A DNA stretch of 64,000 nucleotides from Colias croceus (taxonomy: Eukaryota > Arthropoda > Insecta > Lepidoptera > Pieridae), in the NCBI RefSeq assembly GCF_905220415.1, contig NC_059549.1, positions 10,230,001 through 10,294,000 of the forward strand. The letters run 5' to 3'. Below, one piece after another: positions 36,261-49,621 of the stretch. The position numbers and the translations under genes are program-made. Under the pieces are notes generated by a model. It saw only the letters and a program-made list of their open reading frames with translations. It searched no databases and was not told the DNA's origin. Every line of letters starts with the position of its first letter. The stretch's first letter is position 1.

Positions 36261-39200
36261 CTATATTTGTATTTTTATTCATTGTTATTGAATAAGTTTC
36301 CAAAAACCACCTAAAAGCTCTATTGGAAACGAAAATGATACTGTACATCACATGACAATATTATGGAAAATACAGACTACACAAATTTAATATACTTCTA
36401 CACATATCATAAATCATAATAAAAACCACTCAAAAGTATTAATCAGAAATAAATAAATTGATTTTCATCTCTGCTGAATGTTGCAAAACCGCGCCATTCC
36501 CGCCTCGTCTACACGCACCATTCCCGCCTCGTCTGCACCCGCCCTTATTCTCGTTGGCGGTTGGCGTTGGTCAGTAAAGTACTTTCGCCGAACGTCGGCA
36601 TTTCTCCCCAAGGACACAGAAACCTGTCTCGATGTGACGCTTCACCGCACCCGTCTTATTTTACACTAATTTTATTATTACTTCAAACCTCATTTAATTA
36701 TAAGCTTGTAAAAAAAGTTTGTCATTTGCGAAATTAGGTCGGATTTATTAATAATTATCGTAAGAAATAGATATACCTATTATGTGTAAAGTACCTGTAT
36801 AAAAAATATTTTTATGAAATCTTCAATGCAAAAAATATAATAGGTAGGTACCTATGCTTAGTATTTTAGTGATAGTAATATATTTCTATCTATGTTGTTT
36901 TACTCATTTCTTTTAGGTCTACTTATAAAATAGTAAAATGAGTACCATTCATTTGTATGGAAATTAATTGTTTAACTCAATAGGGGTTGTAACTTGTAAT
37001 CCTCTGAAAAGATGAAAAATCTTTATATATTCGAATTACAAAAAATATTTTATAGGAATTTACCTACTTAAATTGGGAGCTTATTTGTGGTTAGAAAAAA
37101 AAATTTTTAGTAATCATTGCAAAACTTATTTTGCATAGTTTTAGGCTTCTAAAATATTTTTTATTGGATTACATTGATATATAAATACAAAATACTTATA
37201 CAATATACGTCTAAGACTACGTCAAAAATACTTGTTAATTTCTCTCCTTTTTTAATTAGCGTGAATAAGTGGATTTTATGTCTTTTTTTTTCAAAAATAA
37301 ATTCTATCAATTATCTAATATTAATATTATGTAATTCCTAAAATTGGAAGAATTTATTTTTATATAATATTAATATTCCTTTTAAATTCGATTAAGTTTT
37401 AACACACAACTACGTAATATTGCATCTTTCACACGTGAACTTTATCGAAACCACGTGGATTTTATATAGTAATCTACAAGTTTTTTAAATACTACTTTAA
37501 CATGATTTATATTTAAAAAATACATTTCACATTTAATGTTACTGAAACAAAGAAATTTTTTAATGCAAATTTAATTTGCAAAAAAAATTGCTACACTTAG
37601 CATAATATTTGCAATTATTCGCTAAATTATTTCCCTAAGATGGGCTATAATTTATTTACTATCAAAACAGCCATCAAACGTAGAGAATAAATCAAAGTCT
37701 TATAACCCTACAATCGCTTCGCGGTTCTACCTGATGCAAGAACTACCAGCGCCTTCAATGCACGAAGGCATATACGTATTTTAAAAGGGTTAAATCCAAC
37801 AACAAATAAGGAGAACTAGACTCTATACCTAGGTATTATGGTTAACATTGCTTTGATTCAGTGTTGCCAGTTAAGTTTTTATGGTAGAAAGTGGTAGGCT
37901 GGTCAATAACTGTGGTGTAGCAAAAACGTAAGCAGACTAAGACGACATTCCTTGCTTCTGCAAGGAACATTAGCTGAACGAATGTTAGAATGTCTCTCAT
38001 CGTGGTATATGAACAGAATTTTTATTTGTTGATGTGAATTTGGTATAATTACGCGCTAATTCCAACTGGCTGAATTAAAAATGTTTTTGTCAGGAATAAC
38101 TTGGATCGTGAATAAAATTATATGTGGAAATTTCGTTGCTGTGTTTAAATATTTAGTAATTTTATTGTTTTTTTATTCACAGAAGATGTAAATATAGGGG
38201 ATTCTTTATTAATAATTTATTTTAAATATGCCTCTATGATAACTCAAAATCAACCTATCGATACATTCATCCTTTTCTCTATTTCTTGGCAAAATTATAA
38301 TGATGTTTCCTATTATTTGAGCCAAAATAACAGATTAATAAGGGTGTTTTGTAGCAAAAATACTAATTAGGTAGTTATAGAGCCCCAATTGCTACTACCT
38401 GCTACCGTATTATTCTATTAGCCACCACCTACACCTAAATTATGCATAATTTCTGTAACAGGTTCACGAGAAATTTTGCAAAATTAGGCTTAGTTACCTA
38501 CACCTATTTGGTTTACATATTTTCTTTACTAACGTTATATAAGATAGTCCTATTTTATTGTTTAACAGTATGTTCAACAAACTGCTTCTATATTAAATAG
38601 GTACCTAATTTTCTCTAAGCTCAAGTTGGCGCCATTTTTTTGTTACAAACTGGTGCTGTAAACAGGGACTATACAGCAACATATTAATACATTTTCCATC
38701 ATATAATGTATCATTTTTCTTATATTCCGTTTGTATAGCATCTAACGCATCACAAGGAATGGTGCACAGACCATATAGGGCACATGTCAATTTATTGAAC
38801 GCAGCCGATGGCCAGTTCCCGCGCATTTCCAATATGGCGGAGAGCGACGTCATTTTTTTGCTTCTTGCCGTATATTTAGTTTATTATTAGACGTGCAATG
38901 TTTAGTTGTGTTTATTGTGATATTATATTTCTTGTGGAATCATGGTTTCTTGTTAATACCCATCATTTATAATGCACTTTTTAAGTTGTAAGGAGGATTG
39001 GGTTACCGTAGAAAAAATGACTACGAGTGAGGGAGTCTTGTACTCTCGCAAATATCACATTTGTTTGTAGTTATGTAGACCATAATGAGTAATATGACCT
39101 GCATTGTAAGGCACTTAGTACTAACCTTATTTTCATCTGGATAAGTTAAGGCATGATTACATTACTTCTTACCTGTGGTGATTCTTCCTACAGAAAAAAA

Positions 39201-42200
39201 GAAAACTTCATCTGAATTATATAAAACTAAACATTGACTGGCTAGATCATACTTATAAATTTTTATTAAGTAGGAAAAATGGAGTTGGTATTAGGGAAGA
39301 GAACCAGCGTTTTGATCATGGGTCATTTCATAGTTATATGTAACCATTAACATGACATTATCATCCAAAAGTTCTTAGCAATTATCCAACATTTTATATA
39401 GGTTACTGATGTCGAACCCTCTACTGAATTAATTAATCCATCTACGGACTAAAATGACGCTATAATGGAATAAATTATCCAACGGGAACAATTATTTTAT
39501 TTAACATTAAGCAATAAAGAAGCCAAGTCGAAGCTCAATTAACCTAACTCGTAACACATAAGCATCTAATGAGACCTGAAATACATAGAATGATTATATA
39601 ATTGGTCCATTTGCATTCAATGTGGAATACTCTAGAATCTATTGCTCTAGGATCTGAATAAAAAGCTCTTTCGGAAGAATTGGCACAAATTAGAATTAAA
39701 GATGTGGCAGTTTAAAACTAAAATTCCTTTCTATAAAGTTAAAAATATTAGGTATGTTGTTAAATAGTGGAAAGAAGAATGAAATAGGACAGGGTAGAGT
39801 GTAGAGAATGGCTCTACATTTTCACTAAGACCAATTTATGCAGAAAATACGCCAAAGAACAATTCCCAAATACATTGGAAATATACATAAAGCGCAACCA
39901 AGTATATTTATCCATTAAAACACTGTAAAATTATTTCCTATTTTCCATCTCCTACATGTTTCTAATCTATTCGCAAGTTGCTATCAAGTATCAACTGAAC
40001 TTTATAAAAATTGTCGTCGAACCAGTCCACCATCTTGCCACCCCGTTGGTTTGGTCTAACGTGCATTTTAATCGTATTTCTATTAACAGTTTAATGTAAG
40101 ATCCTTCCTTTGAAGTAAGGGTGTTTCACACGTGAAACGTTTTGCAGCTACGTCTTATAAGTAACCAAAAAACTTTATAGAGTTAATACGCCTGTAATTT
40201 TATACTATTTTTAATTTTGAATTTCTAAACTATTCAGATCAACAGAAAATACAGAGCAAATACACAAAGAGTTACCGATAATAGGTTAAAGAAAAGCCCA
40301 CATATTATGTTATTACACATAATATCAGCATTTATCAGTACATATATATATTTACTCTATATGCGACATTAAAATCTAGTTTATTTCTCGAATGTAATTT
40401 ACTCCGTATTCACGTTGATAAAACACTGCACCTAAGCCTTTATATTCACAAAGAATTTTACGTCTAAGAGGTACTCCAGTTTTGGATGGGTGTAAATAAA
40501 ACAAATTTTGCAATCCAATATTTTAATATAAAAGTCTTTCTTATGCTTCATCAATATCTTTATCTTGACCAGGTCTTCTCCTTAAAATACATCGTCCAAC
40601 CGCCGCGTTTTTCCTTCGTCTGAGCATGCAATATTCCGGTTGTATCCTCATCTCTAATAGAAGTATTACTCAGTTTTTTGCCCTCAGAGATTGCGCGGCT
40701 AATTGACGTGAACGTGAGAAACCAGGGGGCAGAGCAGGTATTCAGAAATGCTGAAAATATGCCAATAATTCCTTGGTGATATTAGTGATATTATATGGTT
40801 GATGGCTTATTTCATAATTATTAAATACTAGTTTTTCTGATTGCAGTTTCAAGTGCTTTTAGATTTTTTTACTATGGGTGGTAATTTCTAATAGGATTTT
40901 TGTCCTTTCGTTTTATTCGTGATAAAATGTAGTACCTAAGTATATGTTTATCGTAACTTTAAGCTATGGTTCTTATCAGCTATCCTATCGAGTTAGCAAA
41001 AATTTAAACATGTTAGTGTAGCATTTTCAGACTGATATGATTATTAGATACTAAACCGTTAATGCATTTTTTAATAGCGTAGCATGTAAACAGTTAAACA
41101 ATTTATGATGAATTCTTTGCGATATTTTAAACATTGCAAAGGTTTTTCTTCCTTAGGTTAGGTTCTTCCTTTCACGTTCTGTCTCTCAAGTGTAATTTTA
41201 TCTTAAGATGCTTAGTGCTTAACCTCACAAGTTACTGAACCAATTTTGATAAAATGCTGCTCACTTATCTACGATATACTAGTCGATATACTCTACTATA
41301 AACTAGATTATTTTACCCGGTGAATCAAGTGAACCCCGGTTTATCAGCCAGTTAAAATAAATTGCATTTATCATAGAAACATTAACTTAATCCACAGTTT
41401 ATCTCACTTCCGTAGCAACTAACAGACAGTTAAGTTGTAACCGTTAAGTTTAACCACGTCATGAATACTTCATTAACTTGATGATAACTTATCAACTTGT
41501 TATCATATTAACTTTTTCAAAAAAAAGAAAGACATACAATATAAGGAAAAAATTCTGCTTAACCGAGTAAAGACGCGGGTTACTTAGTAAATCTAAAGAT
41601 CTAAGCTTTCCACAATATTACGAATATTCAGAAAAAATATCTGTTTTTTAAACTTTCCCAACTCAACGGTAAAACTGAAATTAGTGAAATTCCATTAATT
41701 TATATTAATTATATTTGTTATATCTACTAGACTCATAAACCGAAAGCTTTGTAGAAAGCTCTTAAATCTCGTTGAAATCTATAGGAATCTTAGAGAGCTT
41801 TCTTTGAAGCTTCCTGCTATAATATGAATCAAGTAACAACGCAACGGTAGCCGGTAGGTCATATAATTTTGTAGAATTTCACCAATTTTCGTCATACGCA
41901 GATACATACAGACTTAACAATTAATATTTTCAAAGTAATCAATTAATTTAGCAAATCGTCAGGAATGCCAACATTGCACACAATGGACGCCTTTTCATCT
42001 TGCAAGTGACAAAACGCATATAACTCATGATGTTTATTTCACGGCGTATCCGCTGCCCGTAGTTCTTAGTTTTGACTAACTCTTGACTCAATCACACCGT
42101 ACGAGTTGTATTGTGGCTGCAACTACACCGTGTTTTTGAGAATATTTTGCATTTAATTAATTAATTAGAAAATATGGTAGCTTGTAGCATGTAGTTGATC

Positions 42201-42425
42201 AATTCGGTACATTGTAATAAATTTCGGTTTATAAAGGCTCCATTTTACGTCGTAACTCGTTACTCGTACGGTATACGTTATTAAAAGCTTTCATTACGAT
42301 TAAGCAACTTTAACAAAGTTACGGGATGTAGTTATGTAGAGACTTAATAAAAAATATTATATAGTTTTAAAAAAAAGGCAGCTTTTGCATCATTTAACTT
42401 TTGTTTCATTCAAGTTTTATGTTTC
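36261..42425. other. 6-kb gene-poor stretch
   Basis: AT-rich with no exon recognised. The frame at 38605-38853 (-), beginning MTSLSAILEMRGNWP with four Cys, has neighbouring GATATGGCGG-like text but no splice or homology support. 36481-36660 is slightly GC-richer, with a repeated TTCCCGCCTCGTCT. Nothing else seen. Confidence 0.4.
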
Positions 42426-42660
42426 ACTAGCCGCGCCCCGCGGTATCACCCGCGTGGCTCCGTTAATGTTGGTGTTAGCGTGATGATATATAGCCTATAG
42501 CCTTCCTCGGTAAATGAGCTATCTAACACCTAAAGAATTTTTCAAATCGGACCAGTAGTTCCTGAGATTAGCGCGTTCAAACAAACAAACAAACAAACAA
42601 ACATACAAACAAACAAACAAACAAACAAACAAACTCTTCAGCTTTATAATATTAGTATAG
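42426..42660 (-). mobile_element. Helitron/LEP1-like repeat with an expanded CAAA microsatellite
   Basis: Reverse copy of the 4839/58892 family: starts ACTAGCCGCGCCCCGCGGT and ends CTTTATAATATTAGTATAG. The normally short GTTTGTTTG tract is expanded to about 14 units (42578-42635). Confidence 0.8.
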
Positions 42661-42876
42661 ATTAAAATGTGTGCAATTATTGTTTCTCTGCCAACAACAT
42701 CGGCCATTGCGTCTGCTCGTTTGCCTTCCAATTTTATAAAAAAAAAAAAAAAAAATTAATAAAATGCATAAAATTAAAAAAAAAACTCTAATCGGTATGC
42801 AGATCAAAATAAATTAAAGATGGCAAAGACAAAAAGTGCTTCAATTTTTTAATATTACAAACGCCATAAAAATATA

Positions 42877-44339
42877 CAGGGTGTAATCGTTAAGTGTGCA
42901 CAAGCGATTATTCCGTAACTATTGCAGATACCAAAAAACTTTAAACTGATATCGAAAGTACTTAACCTAATGAGTAAAATGGCCGTAATAATTTTTTAAA
43001 AATAAAACGAGTAATATCTAAAAAATTAACTTGAAACCCTCCCATACATTTTATTTCCCATACATTTTGTATTCATAGCAGATTTTCGAAGTGATGTTCT
43101 CATTGTGCAATACAATGAGGAGCTCTATTTACAGTTTCTAAATGAACTTCCCTTCAAATTTGCGAAGTAATTAAAGCAGAAAATCAAAAAAAGAAAGAAA
43201 AAGCTAAATTCTTTCATATTAAATGTACTAGGTTGATCCAAAAGTAATGATAATTGGGTATTTCCTGTGCACATAAAAATATAAAATAAATGTTTTTTGC
43301 TTGCTCATGTATTCACTAAGTAATCACAAAAAATCATATCAACAAGCCACGTTTCCAATTATTTACATTAATTTGAATGTGAACCGTGCGTGCCAGAATG
43401 TTTCCCGACGAAAAGTAGAAACAACGATTCGACATGTAGAGGGTAAATTTCTAAATTTTTAATGATATCAGGATAATTTTTTGTCACGTTTTGTGATCAT
43501 GGACGTTACCCGAGTTCACCATGTTTATGCTGAAATCAAAAAACAATCAATGTCCTGGATGCGAGCTTCCAAAGTTACGATGAAGAAATTCAAAGTGAAA
43601 ATCACTAGGTTAGATTAAAGCGGTAGTTTTTTGGGACGCTGAAGGAATAATAATTATGGTGGAATATTTTAAAAAGGTAGCCACTTTATTGGGCTCTTAC
43701 TAAACAGACCAAATTAAAAGATTGCGGTAGGTTAGTAAGGAAAAGAGACATGACAAACTGCGGACCTGAACGCTATTTCACCAAGACAACGCACCAGATC
43801 ACAAAGCGTCAGTTGCGATGGCTGCCATTCAAAAATCGACATTCCAAATGCTTGAACACCTACCCTATTTTGATCTAGCTCCTATTTACTTTTATCTCTT
43901 TCCTCGGCACAAGAAACACTTTCTTAGCAATAAATTATTTTAAGACGACAGTGAAGTGATGGCCGCGAGGGGTTTTTGTGGATGAAGTTGAAGTTTTTTT
44001 TTTTTTTTTAGGAAAAAAAATATTGAAGATATTTTCTAGTTAGAAGACTATCTAGAGAACTACATAATTAATATAACTGTAATGACCTTGTTTAATATTG
44101 ATTATCATTACTTTTGGATCAACCCATGTATCAACCCGTGGGATACCTATTCGTATCTCATACTAAATGTATGGGAGGGTTTCAAGTAAATTTTTTAGAT
44201 ATTTCTTGTTTTATTTTTAAAAATTTATTATGGCCATTTTACTCATTAGGTTAAATACTTTCGATATCAGTTTAAAGTTTTTTGATATCTGTAATAGTTA
44301 AGGAATAATCGCCTGTGCACACTTAACGATTACACCCTG
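42877..44339. mobile_element. long-TIR MITE, CAGGGTGTAATCG ends, hosting a mariner
   Basis: 1463 bases flanked by TA on both sides (42875-42876, 44340-44341). Inverted arms of about 190 bases, starting CAGGGTGTAATCGTTAAGTG, include AAACTTTAAACTGATATCG and TGAAACCCTCCCATACAT. The interior is occupied by a separate mariner (43231-44124). A Helitron-like repeat abuts the right end. Confidence 0.9.
43231..44124 (+). pseudogene. decayed mariner transposon
   Basis: Inverted ends GGTTGATCCAAAAGTAATGA. Interrupted frames on + between about 43620 and 43990 include VFWDAEGIIMVEYF, LFHQDNAPDHKASVAMAA and PYFDLAPIYFYLFPRHKKHF, corresponding to conserved mariner blocks (WD-G, HQDNAPAH, YSPDLAPSDFFLFP). 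Several stops and frameshifts make it inactive. The terminal TA target site is kept only on the left. Confidence 0.88.
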
Positions 44340-44340
44340 T

Positions 44341-44492
44341 ATAAGCTGAAGAGTTTGTTTGTTTGTTTGAACGCGCTAATCTCGGGAACTATTAATAGCC
44401 TATTTATCGAGGAAGGTTATAGGCTATATATCATCACGCTAAGACCAACAGGAGTGGAGCACTGCGGATAAAACCGCAAGGCACAGCTAGTT
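44341..44492 (+). mobile_element. Helitron/LEP1-like repeat abutting the MITE
   Basis: Starts at ATAAGCTGAAGAG, missing the usual first 15-20 bases, and ends GGCACAGCTAGT. The MITE probably inserted into it or at its end, removing the first bases. Confidence 0.75.
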
Positions 44493-46589
44493 ATAAAATA
44501 AAATTGCTAAATTGCTTTTAAGTAGACAGATTTATTTAAATTAGATTTAAAAAATTATAAACTGATATGTAGACATTATAGCAGTTTCGTTAAGTTTAAT
44601 TATTCCTTTCATCTTATTTCTAGACAAGCTATAAAATTATATTATGAGAAGAGGAAATCAATAAAATTCTTCGTTCACTTTCACGTTGATCTGTAAGAAA
44701 CAAAAGGTTCATTTAAACCCTTCCATAACTATTCGCACATGGTAACCTTTGAAATACACGTGGCAATAACAGACAATATACATAACTAATAAAAAGGACA
44801 TATATTTTCCTTACATATATTAATTAGTAACTAATATACATTTTAACTTATTTAACACTAACACACTAACTAATAAAACTATATTTGTTACAATCCCATG
44901 GAATATAAGATCGCGTGGTTGTGTACGTGTCAGTAGGGTTGTCAGCTTAAAGTTAATAGACTGTTCACTACAAAGGTAAAAGAAAAGCTCATGCAATCAA
45001 ACACCACATGTAAGAGCTATAGATTTTTGTTTAAACGTTCACTTACTCAAATGTGAAAACTGTATTATCCAAATAAACAAATACATTATAGCCAAATATA
45101 TTTATCTCTGTAACTTGTATGTAAAATGTGTGTCTATATAGGATACAAAAAACGAATACTCTAACCATCGTAACTAAGTTTCTCAGTCGAAATATCGTAG
45201 CATATAATAAGCTACTTGTGCCAGCCCTAGTACCACACATGCACATCATGTGACTACACACACACACACAAGTACAACGGCGGGCAACGTCCCTAACTCG
45301 AACCAACCAATAGTTATGTTTTATTTATACTTTCTTAGCTTACGGGACGAAGGGATAGAGTCGTATGTGAGTTTTAACTTATTTTTTAAGAACTATAATT
45401 ATAATTTCTTTAGTGTTAATACTAATAAATTATAGCGATTCATTCAATCTGATTTAAACCATCCTTACTTGATGCAGTAGCTTCACATATTAGTTCATAC
45501 ACTTATTTGTTCTTTTTTCATGCATTTTTCTGTGCTATGTGCAGCTATGTGTGCATCCGCCTATTGACTACGGGTCAGTGCGCAACACATAAACAAATGC
45601 TACTTGACATAGTAATTGTCGCTGTTTTGTAAATTTTGTTTATTTGCAATTTATCTGTTATAAGTAAAGATTTGATAGCATTAAATTAATTTTTGAAAAG
45701 CTTTCACAGACGGAAGCATTTCAGTTTGATCTATTGATTTTTTCAAACCACTGATTTGGATACAATTGGGAATATGAAATTAGTTGAAGTCCCGTAGACA
45801 AACATTTGATATTTTTTTTCTTCAAATTTACCCCTAAAGGTATGAACCTGCATATGAATGCATGCCCTTTTGAAGCAATAAAAATCTTGCTTGAACTATT
45901 AAATGTCTATGGAGGGGCTTTAAATGAAGATTTTGAACTACATTACATTTTATGAAACGCTTATTGTTTCTTAGAATCATAATTATTATCAGCCTATATT
46001 TGTTTCCACTGCAATGTTTATAACATTGCAGTCAACACACTAAGTGCAGTTTGTCAGACGGCATAATGTTGTCGAACTTCTGATTCTTGGATATGCCGGT
46101 TTCCTTACGATGTTCACCTTCGCGGTTTCTTAGAATATTTAAAACAAAATATTTCCATCACGTATTGGTAATCTATCCAAGTAGTATACAAACTTATAAC
46201 TTATAAGCTTACCTTTAATAGAATCACTTAAACTCCTCTTATATCATAGCTATTACCTCTCTTGATTATCCATTTAATATTCCACAAACACGAATACATT
46301 TATTCCACAGATCTATTCCAATTAGAAAACCCTAAAAAAGTCATTTACAACGTTATATCTTCCAATCAACATAGCATTAGGACCGTGTCTGTGTCACGTC
46401 TCCAGAGCTACGCGTGTGTGCGTGCGGCGCAGGCCCAGGTAACCGGGATCTGTTGCGCGGGAAATGCGGCGTCCATTTTGAAATATGAAAAATACATTAG
46501 AAACAACTCTTAACAGAATCTTACTAGTCAACTAAACTCATATTTTATCCATCTAGCAAATGTGTTAACGTTGATAATAGCCTCGTGCA
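44493..46589. other. non-coding AT-rich stretch
   Basis: Short CA repeat near 45258. A GCCGGTTTCCTTACGATGTT segment at about 46098-46125 matches a dispersed lepidopteran repeat as I remember it. Near 46390-46480 GC content rises with a GTAACC donor-like site, but no coding exon is recognised. Confidence 0.4.
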
Positions 46590-46885
46590 CACATCGCTAT
46601 AAAAAGTAGCGCCAAAATCTTGCAAGAAATTAATTATGGGAAAAAAAGGAAAGGGGTGCGCGCGCGGCGGTGCGCTTACGTAATTTCACGAGCGAGGTCT
46701 CTCTAAGCGCAGTGGGGCTTCGGACGCCGCGCGACCCGGACGTCCCGTCCCCCGCCCCTGGAAAGCCCACAATAAATAATTTTCACTTAACACTTAACTT
46801 GTGATGCGCAAATATTCCTGTCATACGCCATTAATCCCGTTTCCCGCCCACTGAGTGATCGCTATGTGCTGTTGTGTGGAGTTGT
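46590..46885 (+). promoter_or_regulatory. GC-rich candidate promoter/first non-coding exon
   Basis: GC-rich island (GTGCGCGCGCGGCGGTGCGC, CCCGTCCCCCGCCCC) in AT-rich surroundings, ending at a consensus donor GTAAGT at 46886 followed by a T-run. Could be a transcription start of a gene whose coding part lies outside the window. Inference only. Confidence 0.35.
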
Positions 46886-47437
46886 GTAAGTTTTTTTTAT
46901 TATTTATTATTTAATTAATTTATTAATCTAGCAATAAGTAGTTCGTTTAATAAAGATAAAAAATTTAAAAGCTTCATAAAATTTTTCTATTGGAACTTTC
47001 ATCCGAATAAGCTCTATTGGTCTCTACATATAGGTCACATGTCTCGTGTGATGCTCCTAAGAATTTCTTTTACTTTTTAAATTCATATTTAGCATGACTT
47101 TTTATTTTATCCCATAATTGGGATCTTATAAGATTTGTAAGATTTTTTTATCTGTCTCTATAACTAACAACTCTAACATATTTCTAGGTTCCCACATGTG
47201 GTGATTTGCAAATCGTTTTCATGCTTAAAATAAAATATAATTAACAACTGAAGCACCGACAGACATTTAATTTTAATTTTAAAAGTTCCAAAAAGCCTCC
47301 ACTTACTAGTTCTAATTTTAAGTCTAATTTATTAGTTCCAATAAAACCTCTTTAATTCAACTCTAGATAATCTGTACTCATAAATGTCCATTTAAATTGC
47401 CGGCAAAAAAAACGTAAAAAGCACGAGTAAAAACTAC
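46886..47437. other. non-coding AT-rich stretch
   Basis: No recognisable feature between the GC-rich island and the Sailor-like transposon. Confidence 0.4.
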
Positions 47438-47439
47438 TA

Positions 47440-49619
47440 TACTCTGTCCATTATATTATTTGCTTTTTGACAGCTCACAACTATGAAATTTTGTATTTAT
47501 TATGTAAAAATGTCATACAATAAAATACTGTTCTTTATGGACAGGTACCGCCCACTTAGAGATGTGCTTCACAGAACGATTCAATATTATTGTGCCACAG
47601 ATTATAAATAATCGAAATGTGAATATATCCGATAAAAAATTCTTCTACTAAGTTAATGTTATTTAAACATAAAAACAACCAAATTGTAAGATAGAAACCA
47701 AATAAAATATTAATATAATATAAAGTTTTACTTTTTTTTTAGTTTGAAAAACAAATAAAACAACGAGAGTAGTTTAATCTATTTTATTAGCCTAAGTCGT
47801 CAGAATTACAATCTTCACTGGATTCGTCCGATGAGGAGTCTTCAGTAATATGTAGGATAAGGTCTTGTGTGCATATATTGTCGAATGCAATATCACGGTC
47901 CCAATCAGATAATATGATACGTTTAGTTCTCTCCACCACTCTTGCCCAGTTCTCGGCCGTCACGTGGGTGCAAGCGTCTTTTAGTAATGCCAACATTTTA
48001 TTCGCTGTGAATGGCGGGCTCGTATTGCTTCTCGCAGCATGCCCTTTTACTTGAGCCCAGATGAGCTCTATAGCGTTGTATTGGCAGTGATAAGGAGGAA
48101 TTCTAAGGACGATATGGCCATATTCTGCTGCCATTTCATCTATTACATAGCGTTTAGGTTTTTTTTTTTGTTTTTAATATTTGTAATAATTCTATTTTTA
48201 ACATAGAATCGTCCACATTTTCTCCATTATCGCGAAGCCAATTAATAATTTCATGTTTTTTATTAGCTTGTGTTGGCATTTTATCAATTTGGCGAGAGTG
48301 GTAAGGTGCGTTATCAATTAAAATTGTAGATGGTTCTTCCAATGATAGGAGCATGTTTTTGAACCACTCTTCATAGACCTCTGCATTCATTTCTTCGTGG
48401 TAATCGCCTGATTTCTTAGATTTGAATGCCAGCAGTGCATTTCGTACAAAACCTTTTGCCGTACCAGCGTGACATATGATGAGGCGTTCACCTTTTCCCA
48501 TTGGTACTGCGGAGGTTGATGCAGCAGTACCGTCAGTCCAGGAACGGGATATTGTGTGGTTAGCGTTGAGCCATGTTTCATCTGTAAAAACAATATTTGT
48601 CCAATCTTGTATTCTTTTTGCCTTTCTTAAAAAGTCACATCGTGACAAAGCAACATCAGTTCGTTCCATTAACACTTTTCTTTTATCAGATTTTTTAAAT
48701 GAAAAGCCAATTGTTTTTAAAACTTTGGCCAATGAAGATTTTTGACCATGAAATAAACCACTTCTTTGCAAGGAAACAATAAGTTTTCTTAAAGTTGGAA
48801 TTTCTTTTTTTAAATAGTAGTCATATACATGACGACGAATGGCATCAGCGTCAAAATCATCAACACCTGTCACCTTACGAGGCCGACGCTTTCTTTTTGG
48901 TGTAGAAGGTTTGTTTCTTTCCAAGCCGCTCCTACCGTAGGCATCATTCGTAATTTTAGTCACAGTTGGTAGACTGATACCCAATGCAACCGAAACACGG
49001 TTTCGCACTTGCGAGAAAGGTATGAGAGGACCGCCATTTTGATTTTCTTTCTCAAAGAAATCACAAAGTTTTAGCACTAACTGTCTGGATTGTCCTTTCA
49101 AAACTTGTCCTTTCGGCATTTTCAAGATCAATGGATCTAAACACTCACAAAAGATGCACCGAGGAATAAAACTACTCAACTCAAGGCGACTAACAAATGC
49201 GAGAGAACACTCAGCGAACATAAATGCGTGTGACTGGCACGGGCGTTTTGCTGCGAGTGACGGATGACGTCAAAATTGTGGCCGGTGGATGGTCGGTTGA
49301 TGTTACCAGTATACATATAGGTAATATAATGTCAAACCGTTTGGAGATTTTAGCAATTAAAATATATGTATTTATATTAATAAATGATATATAAAATAAC
49401 ATATAAACAAAACAAAAATGCAACATAAAATGTATCTTTATAATATGTACTTATTATTACATTTACGTAATAATTTAATTAATTTAATTTATTTATTCGA
49501 TTAATGATTATGTTAAAAATTCATAATCGGAATGATATCACAATCGAGAATCTTTTGAACATCACTAAAGCTATAAACCGTCGAGCTGTCAAAAAGCAAT
49601 TCTTATAGTGGACAGAGTA
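47440..49619 (-). mobile_element. Sailor-like (Tc1/mariner superfamily) transposon, nearly intact
   Basis: 2180 bases with 37-bp terminal inverted repeats (left TACTCTGTCCATTATATTAT, right TACTCTGTCCACTATAAGAA, both ending TTGCTTTTTGACAGCTC) and TA target duplications at 47438-47439 and 49620-49621. It contains one transposase gene on the minus strand that is broken by a single frameshift. The long D-to-E spacing, about 81, matches what I remember of the DD82E Sailor family. Confidence 0.92.
47787..49119 (-). pseudogene. Sailor-like DDE transposase with one homopolymer frameshift
   Basis: I choose the start MPKGQVLKGQ at 49119; the open frame upstream to 49221 is unlike the family. First segment (49119-48154): HTH region, basic RKRRPRKVTG, catalytic Asp in FTDETWL (residue 180) and LIDNAPYHS (residue 269). 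Second segment (48134-47787): PPYHCQYNAIELIWAQVK with the catalytic Glu, then an acidic tail (EDSSSDESSED). The two are joined by a run of 11 A on the coding strand (48159-48169 as T), where one base is missing or extra, causing a stop at 48154. The rest of the gene is open, so the copy is young, or the indel is a sequencing error. Confidence 0.9.
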
Positions 49620-49621
49620 TA

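Noticed and set aside
38605..38853. 82-aa minus frame with four Cys
   Set aside because: Sequence looks protein-like but has no family, neighbours or splice sites; left as unproven.
42578..42635. CRISPR-like regular repeat
   Set aside because: It is a CAAA microsatellite within a Helitron-like repeat.
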